Source: Luzula sylvatica
Lineage: Eukaryota; Streptophyta; Magnoliopsida; Poales; Juncaceae
Assembly (NCBI GenBank): GCA_946800325.1
Contig: OX326956.1
Location: 70,241,087 to 70,305,086, forward strand
DNA: 64,000 bases
Direction: 5' to 3'
The notes beneath the pieces are model-generated. The model was not told where the DNA came from and did no database searches. It saw only the letters and a program-made list of their open reading frames with translations. The position numbers were made by a program, and so were the translations under genes. This document shows positions 48,230 through 59,725 of this stretch, in pieces (the stretch's first letter is position 1; each line of letters opens with the position of its first letter).

Positions 48230-48354
48230 CGAATCTCCTCGATCAACCTTCATGAGTTCCTGATCAAGTATTCCGCAAAGGTGTGATCAAGACATGAGAT
48301 ACACGACAAGATGCTTGAAGGCAACACCGGCAAAAGGATGAGAATTCGAAATCG

Positions 48355-48600
48355 GTGATCGAGACGTTCAACTCCAGAAGGAAGCAAATGTCGCGTTGGA
48401 TCGACCCATTTGTGGTGACCAATGTCACACCATTTGGAGTTGTGGAGATTCGAAGCGACAAAATGAATGAAGCATTCAAGATGAATGGCAAATGCATCGA
48501 GCATCACGCAAAATTCGAAACAAGATGGATGGAGGAGCAACAAGTCGAAGACGATCAAGCGCCATGCATCAAAGGTCGTGTCTCTCCTTAACTTCTTTTA
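48355..48600 (+). pseudogene. Athila-like integrase C-terminal scrap
   Basis: The frame contains SRWIDPFVVTNVTPFGVVEI and NEAFKMNGK, matching the chromodomain-less C-terminal end of plant Athila integrases. The DDE core is missing. Downstream (48730-48850) are CCGTTGTAACGGA dyads. Confidence 0.75.
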
Positions 48601-49370
48601 ATTTTTCTCTATTTTATCGCTTGAGGACAAGCGAAGGAATATGTATGGGGGGTATACACACAATCTTTGATGAAATGAAAAATTTTGAAATGAAAAAATC
48701 CCTTTTTAAGAAGAAAAAAAAAATTCCAGAAACTTGTCCGTTGTAACGGACCTCAATGTCCGTCGTAATGGACCTACTCAAAAATTCAAATTTCAGTCTA
48801 CGGCTAGTAGTCCGTTGTAACGGACTTGAAACTGCGTTGTAACAGAACTGTTTTTGGAAATTCATATTTTTAATTAATTTATTTGAAAATTTAAAAATGA
48901 TTTTGAGCATCCAGAATAAAACAAGCCAGGGATTTTATGCATGTTAATAGTTTTTCTCCACCTCATTGCATAAATCATCGATTCTCAAACAAATTTTCAC
49001 CAAACCACCATCATTTTACTCTCAAAATTGAAATTTTCACAAAATATTTGAAGAAGTTGATTGAGATCTTCAAGAGATTCTTTTGGGGATTCAAACCATA
49101 ATCAATGAGTAAACATAATCATGTGTTTTTGATAATTTGATCAATTCTCGATTTACATGACACACTACTTTCGAAACTAAAACCCATATTTTACTCAGAA
49201 TTTCTAAAAAGCCTTGTTTCAATCCACTTTAGTAAGTTTTGCTTAAAATATAAAATTGGAAAATAATTGCACTTAAGGGATCCGAATCGTTCATGGGGAT
49301 TTGTATTTTAATTAACGGGAACTAAATTACGCTTAAGGCTTAATCCGTGAAATCCATGCAATTTAATTAA

Positions 49371-49637
49371 GCGGTCATGGTCGAACCGTAACCATTGGTC
49401 GGCAAAAGGATTGCATGGATCTATGGAAAACCAAAGTAGCCGGTCATGGTCGAACCGTAACCATTGGTCGTGCGAAAAAGTTTTCTATGGGCCACAGGTT
49501 AAGTGCTTAAATTGTCGAGTCCGTGTGGTTGATTAAGCGGTCTTGGTCGAACCGTAACCATTGGTCGGCTAAAGATCACACAGATCCATGGGGTTTGATT
49601 AAGCGGTCATGGTCGAACAGTAACCATTGGCCGGCTA
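49371..49637 (+). repeat. Four-copy repeat GGTCATGGTCGAACCGTAAC
   Basis: Copies begin near 49371, 49440, 49537 and 49603; each continues with cattggtcgg and is followed by a variable spacer that often includes gatccatgg or gatctatgg. The ATGGT...ACCAT arms can pair. It lies in the untranslated 3' part of the Athila-like element. Confidence 0.75.
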
Positions 49638-50202
49638 AAGAACCACATGGTGACCATTTAAGCACGACTAAACAAAGAATGAAAAAAGCATTTTTACAAA
49701 TAAAAGAGTGCGCACTCAAAAGATCAAATAAAAGAAAGAAATGAATAAAAAGAACTAGAAGCAAGCGTAATTTGGGGAAATTTAGTTGAGATCAAAGACG
49801 AACCAAGTACTCACGTACCGAATGATTTTAAAAGTGACAATTTACATTAAAGAAACAATTTTTGCAAAATGGAACGAGGGGTTTTTATTAATGCTTTTTC
49901 ATGATAATCCTTGTAAATAGTGGTGTGAAAAGACTTGAATTGTGGTGTTTAATCATCTTTATCGGTTGAGATCACTTGTTCTTTAAACTCTTGAATTTGT
50001 GAAACTTTATTGAAAATAGATTTTAATAGAACTCAAACATATTTCTTTCGACATTAGTGAATATGATAAAATGAGAGTGAAGATCTTTTCTTGTGAGAAT
50101 TGAGTTTTGAGATCGATGAATATAATTTCAATAAAACCTATACATGCATTTTTCTTTGTGCTTCATTTTTATACTCATGGTGATCGAGGACGATCAAGGG
50201 TT

Positions 50203-50218
50203 TAAGTATGGGGGTATT
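50203..50218 (+). other. Polypurine tract of Athila-like element
   Basis: aagtatgggggtattt lies immediately before the 3' LTR start TGATAAG, in the form typical of Athila elements. Confidence 0.8.
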
Positions 50219-51850
50219 TGATAAGAGAAAAATAAAGCACATTTTTGATATCTAATTTGGGGATTTTAGCCCTTTTGAATCACAACTTTATATATAGAAT
50301 TGTTCATATTTGAGTTAACACGATATATTGCTAATTACAGATTTTTAGGGGGAAATTCTTGGCAATCCGAGAGTGTAGTTTCCTTCTTCTCCTCGCGCCG
50401 TTAAAATCGATATATCATACCGACCAATTCGGTACACGTGTGAAGGAGAAGGCAAATAATCATCAACATAAGAGATTACACCAAACTCTACTCGAAAACC
50501 ACTCACACAATTGCCACTCTACAGCCCCACCTACCTCACCTACCACCCCAAACTACCCTCAATCCTCTCACCCATCTCTCGGCCAATGGGAAAGCCCCAA
50601 GGACACTATAAATAACATCCCAAGGCCCTTGTGCAGAGATTGGCTTCTTCTTCCCTCCCCTTTCTTCTCTCTCTCTCAAGAACTTCCAAGAACCGTCAAG
50701 AACATCAAGAACCGTTCAAGATCCAACTCGATTGCTCGGGTGCTTGACTCCTAGACTCGGGGCTTGCTCCTTCTAGAGTGGACACACCATTAGAGAAAGG
50801 TTGAAGGAGTTTCCTCTCCGATTCGACCGTGACTCGGACTTCCTTCCTTTCGGCGAATCAACCTTTCTTCGAGACAAGACCATGACTCGGGGTTTTCTCC
50901 CTTCGGGAACCGTGGAGTTGTGTTGTGCCGTGACTCGGTGGTTTCCCCTTACGGTGACTTGGTGATCGTGTCGATCCATGACTCGGAGCTTCTCCTTTTG
51001 GTGACACTTCATCAAGTTTTGCCATGACTCGGGGTTTCTTTCCTTTCGGCGAGCAACGAAGCGAGTTTTGCCGTGACACGGAGATCTCCCCTTTCGGTGG
51101 AAGGTCGAGCGACAACACTAGGCGAGGAAAAGGAGGCTCTTCTTGACGCGTTGAAGCTTTTCTTTACTCAATCTAGGTGTATTCTTTTCTATCTTGAATT
51201 TCTTGTATGTTGGATGATAGATTAAGGATGTGTTAAAAACCGTGTTTGAATCTCTTTCTCTGTTCTAAACCTTGTTTCTTGCATTCGATCTTTTGCTCTC
51301 TTTGTGTGATATTTTTGTTCTCTTTTTGCTTCCTCCACCAGCCCTTAATTAACTCATTAAAATCTCTTACTCAATACCAATTCAAAATCCCAAATAAAAT
51401 AAACAATAAATTATCCAAAGAGTAGTCCGTTACAACGGACTGAAGTTTGGTCATAACGGACCAGGAGTTGGTCCTTTCATATTCAGTTTGTATACTTCCG
51501 TTGTGACGGACTATACCTTTCGTTGTGACGGACTTCTTCCGTGGTAACAGACTCGTAACTCCATTGTAACGGACTAGTGTTAATTCCTTCGCTCTAAACC
51601 TTAATATACTGTCCGTTGTAACGCAATACTAGTCCGTTATAACGCACATACTTCCGTCATAACGGACATTTTTCTGGAAAAGTTTATGCCTTTATTTTGC
51701 TCGTTTTGATTCATTCTTCGACGCATATACTCCTCGTGGAACGAACTTGGATATTTCCACTATACACATTAATTCCAGACTTGTTGATCGAATCGGGTTT
51801 TCACATACAACGACATATCAAATTTAAAGTGATCGAAAACCCGCTCGTCA
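50219..51850 (+). repeat. 3' LTR of Athila-like element
   Basis: 1,632 bp, collinear with 44924-46575 with few differences. It ends CCGCTCGTCA and is followed by the TAAGG duplication. Confidence 0.92.
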
Positions 51851-52290
51851 TAAGGACACCCAAAAAGCACGTTTTAGACACACCAAATCGCGTGTACCAA
51901 AAACTACCAGAAAATAGCGTTTTAACACAGTGCGTCATGACACACCATTTGGTGCGTCATGACTGACGATGTCAAAAAGTTTATGGACAAAATACGCATC
52001 CTAGCGTCATGACGCACCATATGGTCTGTCATGACGCACGATCATATTTTTCCTAAATTTGGCGTCATGACGCACCATATGGTAGCCCACAACCATTGCA
52101 GACTGAACACATTAGGTGCGTCATGACATACCATATGGTGCGTCATGACGCACAGTGTTATTGCGCCCAAATTCTGCACAATCCTATTGTGCATCTGTCC
52201 GTCTTCTCGAACGCGTATGTTTGTGTGTCCTTGTGTACACTTTTACGGTTGATCTGAAACTGTATTTTTTTCACTCCAAACATTCATTAA
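51851..52290 (-). repeat. LTR X2, right part
   Basis: This continues LTR X2 after the Athila insertion. It carries GTGCGTCATGACGCACCATA-type dyads at 51930-52150, then the family block tgcacaatcctattgtgcat...gttgatctgaaactg shared with X1, X3 and X4. Confidence 0.72.
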
Positions 52291-52637
52291 AAAGTTTCTT
52301 CATATTTCACAAATTTAAAGATAAAACCTTGTGATGATAAGGTGTTCGATGAAATTAGTCTTAAGAAATTTCTTCATATTTTGATGAAATTACTTCTTGT
52401 TTCTTTAGACATGCTCATATAAGCAACGATGCTTCGAAAGTAGGAAATCACATGATTTTCAAGAAAGCTCTTCAAAAGAATAATAACCGGGACGAAATTA
52501 TCAATTTGCCCTTGCAAGAAAGGAAGAAATACGTAAACAGGGGAAGAGGGAGAGGCAAAAAAAAGGCAGTAAAACTCGAGTTAACAAACAATGCTTGTAC
52601 CTGTGGACCCCCGTTCTGTCAAAAATCAAGAAAAACA
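52291..52637. other. No recognised feature
   Basis: A short plus-strand frame (52452-52712) with a basic RGRGRGKKK segment and several Cys was considered; it overlaps copia C antisense and matches nothing I know. Confidence 0.4.
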
Positions 52638-53308
52638 TTATTGGCAGAAGTGAATTGGGAAATACTGATCAAATCTCTTTGTTATTTCAGGAACACGAAA
52701 TATATTGTTTAACTGAAATTGAGTTTTGGAGGTAGAAAGAATTGAATTTCCAAGATTAGAGATATACATACCTAATCCATTACCTACACAGACTTGCTCT
52801 TGGCCTTGGCAGGGTGCATACGAGCTGAAGTTGGTAATGGCAGGCGTGACATGGCGAGTGGATCTGGAGTCCAAGAGCCATTCGTGTGGTGGCGTAATTG
52901 CTCGCTGTGGAGGAGGATATACAGCCTCTGAGACAAGAGTTGTAGGTGGTCGATGCGAATACTGTGAGTACTGAGGTGGATACTGATGGTATGGTATAAA
53001 GCCAAAGGCTGGATTCATTCTTTCATGACAATTTTGAACAATGTACCCAGGTTTCCAACAAATTTGACATTGTGGTCGAGAATCAAATTTCTTGTTTTTA
53101 CTTCCTCCTCCTTTGTTACTAGAGAAAGGTGGTCGAGAATCTGTTGGAAACGGTTGATGCGTGCCATGATTTTGAGTTGAAGGATAAGCCGCGTGGGCAT
53201 GAGGATTTGAATAGGAAGGCCTGAAGTGGGTATAGTCGGATTGTATTCAAGGAGACGGCCCAGAAGAGAGACCTGGCGGATAAGTATATGATGGAACCGG
53301 TCCATGAT

Positions 53309-53664
53309 TATTGATAAGCCCAAGTCCAAAATAATAAGTCTAAGTTTAATTAGTCCAAATAAGTTTAGGGAAAGTTATTCTAAGGAAAGTAATTTAAGGA
53401 ATAATTTTAGAGCAAGTTTTATTATCAGGAAAGCAATTTAGGAAATAAGTTTTTGATAAGTTTTGTAATGTCTTGTAATGCAGGGATCAGTGAGCCTATA
53501 AATATGCCTTAAATGTTTAGAAATTAATCACAGTGAAAAAAATATAACAAATATCAATTAGCAAAAAGAGAAATACTTGTAAGAGCCCATTAGAATTATA
53601 AGAGATAATTTGTTTATTAGAAATCTCTATTTGAAATCCATATTTGAATCCCGTAATACCAACC
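53309..53664 (+). repeat. 5' LTR of copia element B
   Basis: 356 bp, collinear with 54714-55067 (ttgataagcccaag...cgtaatacc), with visible divergence. Confidence 0.88.
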
Positions 53665-53719
53665 AATTGGCTTCAGAGCAATGGCGAATTCAGGGAGTGC
53701 TTTTGGCCATATACCGCTG

Positions 53720-54700
53720 CCGCGATATATCAAAGTGTGGTCCGATCACACCGAAATTGTTTATTGAGAAAAGGTATTGTATTACATTCGTTGATGATTA
53801 CACAAGGAGGACCTGGGTTTATTTTTTGAAGGAAAAAATCGAGGCATTCGAAGTGTTGAAAAGGTTCAAGGTGCTTGTGGAGAAGATGACCGGGCGATAC
53901 AGCAAAACTTTGAGGTCAAATAGAGGCGGTGAGTACACGTCAACCGCATTTATGAGCTTTTGTGAGGAGAAGGGATTAAGAGATTCTTAACTGTGTTGTA
54001 CTCGCCTCAGCAAAATGATGTGACCGAGAGGAAGAACCGGACCATTGTCGACATGGTTCGGTCGATGTTGAAGAGCAAAGGAGCAGTCAAAAGCTGACAG
54101 TGTCGCATTTCAAGGTTTTCGAAAGTGTGGCTTATGCACATGTACCCGATCAAAGGAGGACGAAACTCAATAATAAAAGAAAGAAGTTTGTGTTTATTGG
54201 ATATGATGAGAAAACGAAGGCATACAAGATGGATGATCCGATCGAAAGAAAGGTTGCGGCCAGTCGAGATGTCCATGTGAATGAGACGAGCGCAGGGGAC
54301 TGGAATAAAAAGTGTGAGATGAAAGATGAGGAGGCCGAGTCAGACGAGTTCGAGAAAGAAGAATCCTCAGTTGTTGTACCTACTAGTCCTGCAATACCTG
54401 ATGAAAAAGGCGAGCCGAGACATACACGCACGAGGAGCCTACAAGAGTTGTACAATGCAACCAGTGAGATACATCTTGTTTGTCTTTTGGCAGATGCGGA
54501 GAATATTTTCCTTTGAAAAGGATGTGAGAAACAAGAAATGGCAAGCCGCGATAGATGAAGAGATTGGGGCCATTGAGAAAAACAAAACATGAGACTTGGT
54601 CGAATTGCCAGAAGGATGCAGCCCCATAGGAGTCAAGTGGGTGCACAAGAAGAAGAATTTTTTTCAAGACGATGATCGGGATGAAGAACATGTTTGAGCT
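53720..54700 (+). pseudogene. Copia element B integrase-RT fragment
   Basis: It begins in the integrase core: CGPITPK, ITFVDDYTRRTWVYFL, then LRSNRGGEY, where the catalytic Asp of the usual LRSD is Asn. After a frame change come SPQQND and ERKNRTIVDMVRSML, then the linker (KLNNKRKKFVFIGYD) and an acidic hinge. It ends with the start of RT (KWQAAIDEEIGAIEKN, GVKWVHKKK). The RT catalytic core and RNase H are deleted. There are several frame changes and a TGA near 54590. Confidence 0.88.
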
Positions 54701-54713
54701 TAAGGGAGGAATT

Positions 54714-55067
54714 TGTTGATAAGTCCAAGTTCGAAATAATAAATCAAGTTTAATTAGCCCAAATAAGTTCAGGAAAAGTTATTTTAAGGAAAGTTATTTA
54801 GGGAATAATTTTAGAGCAAGTTTTATTAAAAGAAAAGTAATTTAGGAAATAAGTTCTGGACAAATTTTGTAATACCTTGTAATGCAAGGATTACTGAGTC
54901 TATAAATAAGCCTTAGATGTTTATCAATTAATCACATTGAAAATAATATAGCAAAGATCATTTAGAAAAAAAGAAAAATACTTGTAAGAGCCGATTAGAA
55001 TTATAAGAGAGTTTGTTTATTAAAAATCACTATTTGAAATCTATTTTTGAATCCCGTAATACCAACA
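54714..55067 (+). repeat. 3' LTR of copia element B
   Basis: 354 bp with intact TGTTG...CAACA ends, followed by ATGAT. Confidence 0.9.
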
Positions 55068-55874
55068 ATGATGCGGTATTGGTATAGAAGAGGAAAGGTT
55101 TGGGGATTGCGTGATGAGAGAGATGGCAGTGGATGCAGAGTGTTGTTGTTGTTCAAGATGAGCTTCGTAAGCAAGCAGCTGCCCATGGAGATCAACAATG
55201 GATATGAGATGTTTGTTCGGGGCAGGAGCAGTGACCAAACAGTAAATGGCATTCTAACCGGGCCCAAGCCCGCTAAGGACACTCAAGATCATATCACGAT
55301 CTGTTACTGGATCGTCAATCGAGAAAAGAACATCGGCAAAGGCCTTTTTCTTGTTCATGTAGTCTTGAATAGAAAGATTCACTTTCTTGAGATTTTGCAT
55401 CTGATATCGGAGTTGGATCATTCTTGCTAAAGACTGACTAGAGTAACTTGAGTTGAGATGAGTCCATACCTCTGAAGATGTGGTGTATCGGGCAACCTCA
55501 CCATGAATTTCTTCAGATAACAAGGCATTCAGCTACCCAAGAAGAAGCTGATCTTGGCAGAACCAATTTTTGTAGGCCGGATTAACTTGCGATGTGCTGG
55601 ATCCATCCGTATTGAGAAGAAATTGAGACGCATGAGGAGTGGATAGATCAAGAAAAGACATTAGGTCATGTCCATTGATTACAGGTGTGATTTGAGACTG
55701 CCGTAGCAAGAAATTGTTTCGATCAAGTTTGATTGTAGTGAGTTCATTGAAAGAGGTAGGTAGTGTGGCAATAGTGTGAGAATAGGAATATGTGTATAAT
55801 TTTATATTGCTTGTTGTGTGTATTATCGAATCTCTTTTGAAATAGTGTGTAGCAACTTTTTGGGTCTCAACCAA

Positions 55875-56433
55875 ATTGTTGTTTCTTTGATAATCGTCTC
55901 GACGACATTAACAGTGAGAATATTAACAGGGGCATATTTTAATTTCTCTAAATGAAACAACCAATCTCATGGAAGGAATTAACAGTGAGAACATTAGGCA
56001 AGAAGCAAAAACAGATAAATGACAAACCATGAAAACATAAAAAGAGCAGAATCAGAAATAAGAAGAAAGAATGAAGCCTAAAAAAATCATCAAAACAATT
56101 AATAGCACAACAAAAGCAAAGAAGCAAGAAGAAATAAGCACAGGACAAACATGAAACCCAGAGGATAAACAAAAATCAGACCATACTGACACAAACCAAT
56201 CATTTTCGCGCAAATACCAATCACAGAGAGCATAAACAAACCGATCATAAATAACAGCTGAATAGCACAACAAAGTCCGGAGAGAGAGAATCAATGACCT
56301 TGGCATAGAGAGAAGAACAAAAATGCCAAAAAAACAGGGAAGAACCCATAAAAAATACAGCAGATACCAAAGCAAAGAGGAGAGAAAATAAGGGAAAGCG
56401 GCCACATTCAAGAGAAAGAAAAGAGGTGCAATA
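55875..56433. other. Probable leader or LTR of copia C, not resolved
   Basis: It lies directly upstream (minus strand) of the copia C gag. The minus strand carries a weak primer-site-like tttggttgagaccc near 55860-55875. The frames in it are hydrophobic by composition only. No LTR end was paired. Confidence 0.4.
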
Positions 56434-57610
56434 TGTTGGGAATCGATCAGACCCCGGGCCCGCGCAGCGGATATGAAGGCCCGGTCCGGTTCCCAAAATT
56501 CGAGATCACGCCTCGACTTCGAGAGTATGATGCAAAGTAGGATAGACGATTACCAACGTGAATTTGATCAAGCACGATGGGCCGATCGCTCGCATTATTT
56601 CCTTCAACGATGTCAGGTTGGTGACTAGCTCGTGCTTCCCATACCACATGTCTCCCACCGTCATGACACGCCTCCAGTTGTTTTCGTGCGTCCCATGCCC
56701 ACACGCTTCCACAGCCTTTTTCTCCATTACTTCTCCGGTTTGATCACAAACGAAGAGCCACAAAGTGCGAACTCCTCTACTCGTATCCACCGTGAGTCGT
56801 AGCACCTCGGTCGTGGATGCACCTGCCTAGACGATGCACCGGCGAACTTGTATGATCGCATTTGATTCTCTAATCCAAGAAAACTCCTTTTTCTTTTTCT
56901 CTCTTTCTCACCGCACTCTTTCAACTCTTTCTAGAGGTGATAAGAGTCTCTCTAATTTCTGGACTGAATTAGATTTTAATTGATCTGGATTTTTTTTTTA
57001 TTAGATCAAAGAAACATCCTATATATACTACATAGGATAAGGATGGGCCAAAATGTATGTATATCTACTATACACCTTTTCAAACAAAAAACTGCATACA
57101 CCCTTTCAGTATTCTGTTGAAACGAAATTGTTAAATCGTTCCAACCGACTTTAAACCTTCACAAAAGTTGTAGATAATCTTATTATCTTTCCAACCCAAT
57201 TTGGCTCATCCCAATTGGAGGGATGCGAAAGTTATGACGGTTTTACTAACTGTATATCAAACAGTCGCGCCCTTTCGGTATTCCATTAAAACGACACTGA
57301 TACATCGCTCAAATGAAAAATATTTCTACATGAAAGTTCTAGATAATATTATTATCTATTAAACCCAATTTGAACCATTCAAATTGGAGTCGTCATCTGA
57401 ACGTTATGTCAGTTTTACTAAAACTGCTTAAACTGAATTTTCTGGTTTTCTTAATAAAACCGTTTCTTATCAATTTAACTATGTATATCCAATATACATA
57501 TGTGCATCTAATATACATATTATTTATGCCCACGAACACGTGCGTTCATTTGTCCTTATACGTACCATTTTACCGTTGATCCAAAACTGTATTTTCTTCG
57601 GTCTTCCACT
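56434..57610 (-). repeat. LTR X3, probably the 3' LTR of copia element E
   Basis: It starts TGTTGGGAATCGATC, has blocks shared with X1 and X2, a minus-strand TATATATAGG near 57020-57030, and the outer block gttgatccaaaactg at ~57580. Its 57060-57530 part is repeated, diverged, at 33250-33735. It lies on the correct side and strand to be the 3' LTR of the decayed copia to its right. The outer boundary is uncertain. Confidence 0.6.
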
Positions 57611-58307
57611 CAGTTTCAGATCTAACTAAAAGGTACTTATGTATATCACATATACACTATAGCAGAGAATCTAGCCCGCGTATTATATACGCTAAAGCCA
57701 TGCACATCCTATGTGCCAAAACTTGCAATCAAGCCCGACATAGTACGACTTGTTGTGTGATCGTGTAGGTTCGTTTAACGATGGCAGTAAGCTGTTACGC
57801 ATTACAAGTCCAAGAGCGGGATCTAGTCACTCCATCATGGCTACCCATGTTAAAATGAAAAATGATTGTGATCATTGTGCCTATCTCGAATAGCGGTTAT
57901 TAGTTCTCTTGTTCGCGATATTCGTTAATCAAAAGGCATGGTGATAGTCATCCTTATAATTTAATTAACAACACTTATTCCCCGATTCCGAGTTGAGTTA
58001 ACAAATTTCAATCGATATTAACCGTTAGTACCATTGAATGCGGCCACATATTTCGTTAATTGACTCATCGAGCGGCGCCTAAGAGATATATTTTCCTTTC
58101 GGAATAAACAATTCCTATCTTGGAGACTCACATTGAATTCCGTATTTCGGACAATACCCAATGATAATCGTTTTGGCCCCCTGTTACGCACGTAAAGCAA
58201 TCAATGGTCCCCTTAAGTATGAAGGACCTAATACCCTACTCGTCGCGAGTCCATCCATAATGACTAAACCATGTCATGGTCTCGCGGCTTTGGTCATATC
58301 CAATATG
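57611..58307 (-). repeat. 3' untranslated part of copia element E (continues at 59721)
   Basis: Non-coding sequence. The reading across the solo LTR is continuous: the text up to ccaatatg at 58307 resumes at atatgtgtcacc after 59720. It probably lies between pol and the 3' LTR. Confidence 0.5.
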
Positions 58308-59174
58308 TGACGAACGGGTTTTCGATCAGTTTTAAATTGAGATATCGTTGTATGTGAAAATCCGATTCGATCAACAAGTTTGGAATTAATGTGTATAGTG
58401 GAAATATGCAAGTTCGTTCCACGAGGAGTAAGTGCGTCGAAGAATTAATCAAAACGAGCCGGAAAAAGGCAGAAACTTTTCCAGCAAAAGGCAGAAACTT
58501 TTCTGGAAAAAGGCAGAAACTTTCGTTACGACGGAAAGTCCCCTGGACCAGATTTAGTATTTGATTAAGCGAATTTAAATGAGTTAATTAAGCACTAATT
58601 AAGGAAGCAAAAAGAGAACAAAAATATCACACAAAAGAGAGCACAAGATCAAGTAAAAGCGCAGGATTTAGAACAAAGATTTGATTCACACAAGAATTCT
58701 TTACACAACTTCAAAACAATCATTCAACATACAAGAATTTCAAGAAATAGAAAGAATACACCTAGATTGAGTGTCAAGATGAGCTCCTTTCCTCATCTAG
58801 TGTGATCGCTCGATGTTCGTACCGCTAGAGAGCTAGGACGGTACGAGCGCTTCTCGTTCGAAGAAAAGTTGACTCTCCCGGATGAAGAAGGCTTCGAGTC
58901 CGTTCGAGAACACGAACACAAATCAACCGAAGAAGGAGAGGTTTACCGAATGAAGAGAGCTTCCAGTTCAGTAATGGAGGAAGCTCCACTCTCAATCGTG
59001 ATGAAGTCCGGATGAAGAAAGCTTCGATTCCGGTTGTGACGATGTTTCCTTTGACATGCTTCGATTGGATCGATTCACCGGATGAAGAAAGCTTCGAATC
59101 CGGCAAACAATCACTCAAGAATTTGAGTAATTCTTGAATGGTTCTTGACGTTCTTGAAAGTTCTTGGAAGTGCT

Positions 59175-59243
<69 letters not shown>

Positions 59244-59720
59244 AAGGGGAGGGAAGAAGAAGCAAATCCTGCCCAAGGGCCTTGGGGTCTTATTTATAGT
59301 GCCCTTGAAGCTCTCCCATTGGCCAAGAGTTGGATGAGAGGATTGAGGGTAGTTTGGGGATTATAGGTGAGGTAGGTGGGCTGGATAGTGGGCTGGATAG
59401 TGGCTATGGTGTGAGTGGTTTTCGTGTAGAGTTTGGTGTAGACTCTCATGTTGAAGATTATTTGCCTTCTCCCTCATACGTGTACCGAAATGATCGGTAT
59501 AATATACCGATTTCATCGGCTCGAGGAGAGGAAGACAACTACACTCTTGAAATGCCAAAAACTTTCCCCCAAAAACCTGAAATTATCAACAAAACACACT
59601 TAGTGAAGAATTTATTCTTGTAGTCTCAAATATGAACAATTTTATACACAAAGTTGAGATTTGAAAGGGCTAAAATCCCTAAATTAGATATCGAAAATGT
59701 ACTTTATTTTCCTCTTATCA
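58308..59720 (-). mobile_element. Solo LTR of the Athila-like family (1,413 bp)
   Basis: It is the reverse complement of the Athila LTR ends: starts tgacgaacgggttttcgatc and ends ttttcctcttatca. An exact duplication ATATG flanks it (58303-58307 and 59721-59725). No internal region is present, so it arose by LTR-LTR recombination. The leader repeats differ from the full element: ccggatgaagaaagcttcg-type units (58860-59105) replace ccgtgactcgg units. Confidence 0.9.
59176..59241. repeat. (GA)n microsatellite inside the solo LTR
   Basis: About 33 GA units. The same position in the full-length Athila LTRs (near 45398 and 50668) has only about six CT units, so the tract expanded in this copy. Confidence 0.95.
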
Positions 59721-59725
59721 ATATG

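Larger units (their letters stand above)
44924..51850 (+). mobile_element. Athila-like Ty3/gypsy element, internally deleted (6,927 bp)
   Basis: LTRs are 44924-46575 and 50219-51850 (TGATAAG...CTCGTCA), with exact 5-bp duplication TAAGG at 44919-44923 and 51851-51855. The primer-binding site matches tRNA-Asp, and a PPT (aagtatgggggtattt) precedes the 3' LTR; both are typical of Athila. The internal region is only ~3.6 kb and keeps scraps of gag, reverse transcriptase and integrase, so it is non-autonomous. Near-identical LTRs point to recent insertion. It lies nested in LTR X2. Confidence 0.92.
53309..55067 (+). mobile_element. Copia element B, small and internally deleted (1,759 bp)
   Basis: LTRs are 53309-53664 and 54714-55067, with an exact 5-bp duplication ATGAT at 53304-53308 and 55068-55072. 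The primer site 53667-53679 (ttggcttcagagc) is a mutated tRNA-iMet site. A PPT-like ttaagggaggaattt precedes the 3' LTR. Only integrase and the first part of RT remain inside. The 5' LTR start has TA for TG and its end has C for A, so it is decayed. Confidence 0.88.
52638..55874 (-). pseudogene. Copia element C gag and protease, split by element B
   Basis: Reading right to left: gag at 55874-55260 (KLDRNNFLLRQSQ, EVWTHLNSSYSSQSLARM, then VNLSIQDYMNKKK), continued at 55238-55073 (LHGQLLAYEAHLEQQQ). After the gap made by element B (53309-55067) come a Pro/Ser-rich linker, a zinc knuckle at about 53045-53090 whose His is Tyr (CQICWKPGYIVQNC), and a protease segment WLLDSRSTRHVT. The usual protease DSGA is DSRS, so the active site is lost. 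It ends near 52640 without integrase. Frameshifts lie within gag. Confidence 0.85.

Noticed and set aside
52452..52712. Basic Cys-containing plus frame
   Set aside because: Part of it is antisense to the copia C protease region and I do not recognise the rest.
55948..56496. Hydrophobic Phe/Leu/Cys-rich minus frames resembling membrane proteins
   Set aside because: Three overlapping frames of similar composition in purine-rich DNA, with no conserved motif.
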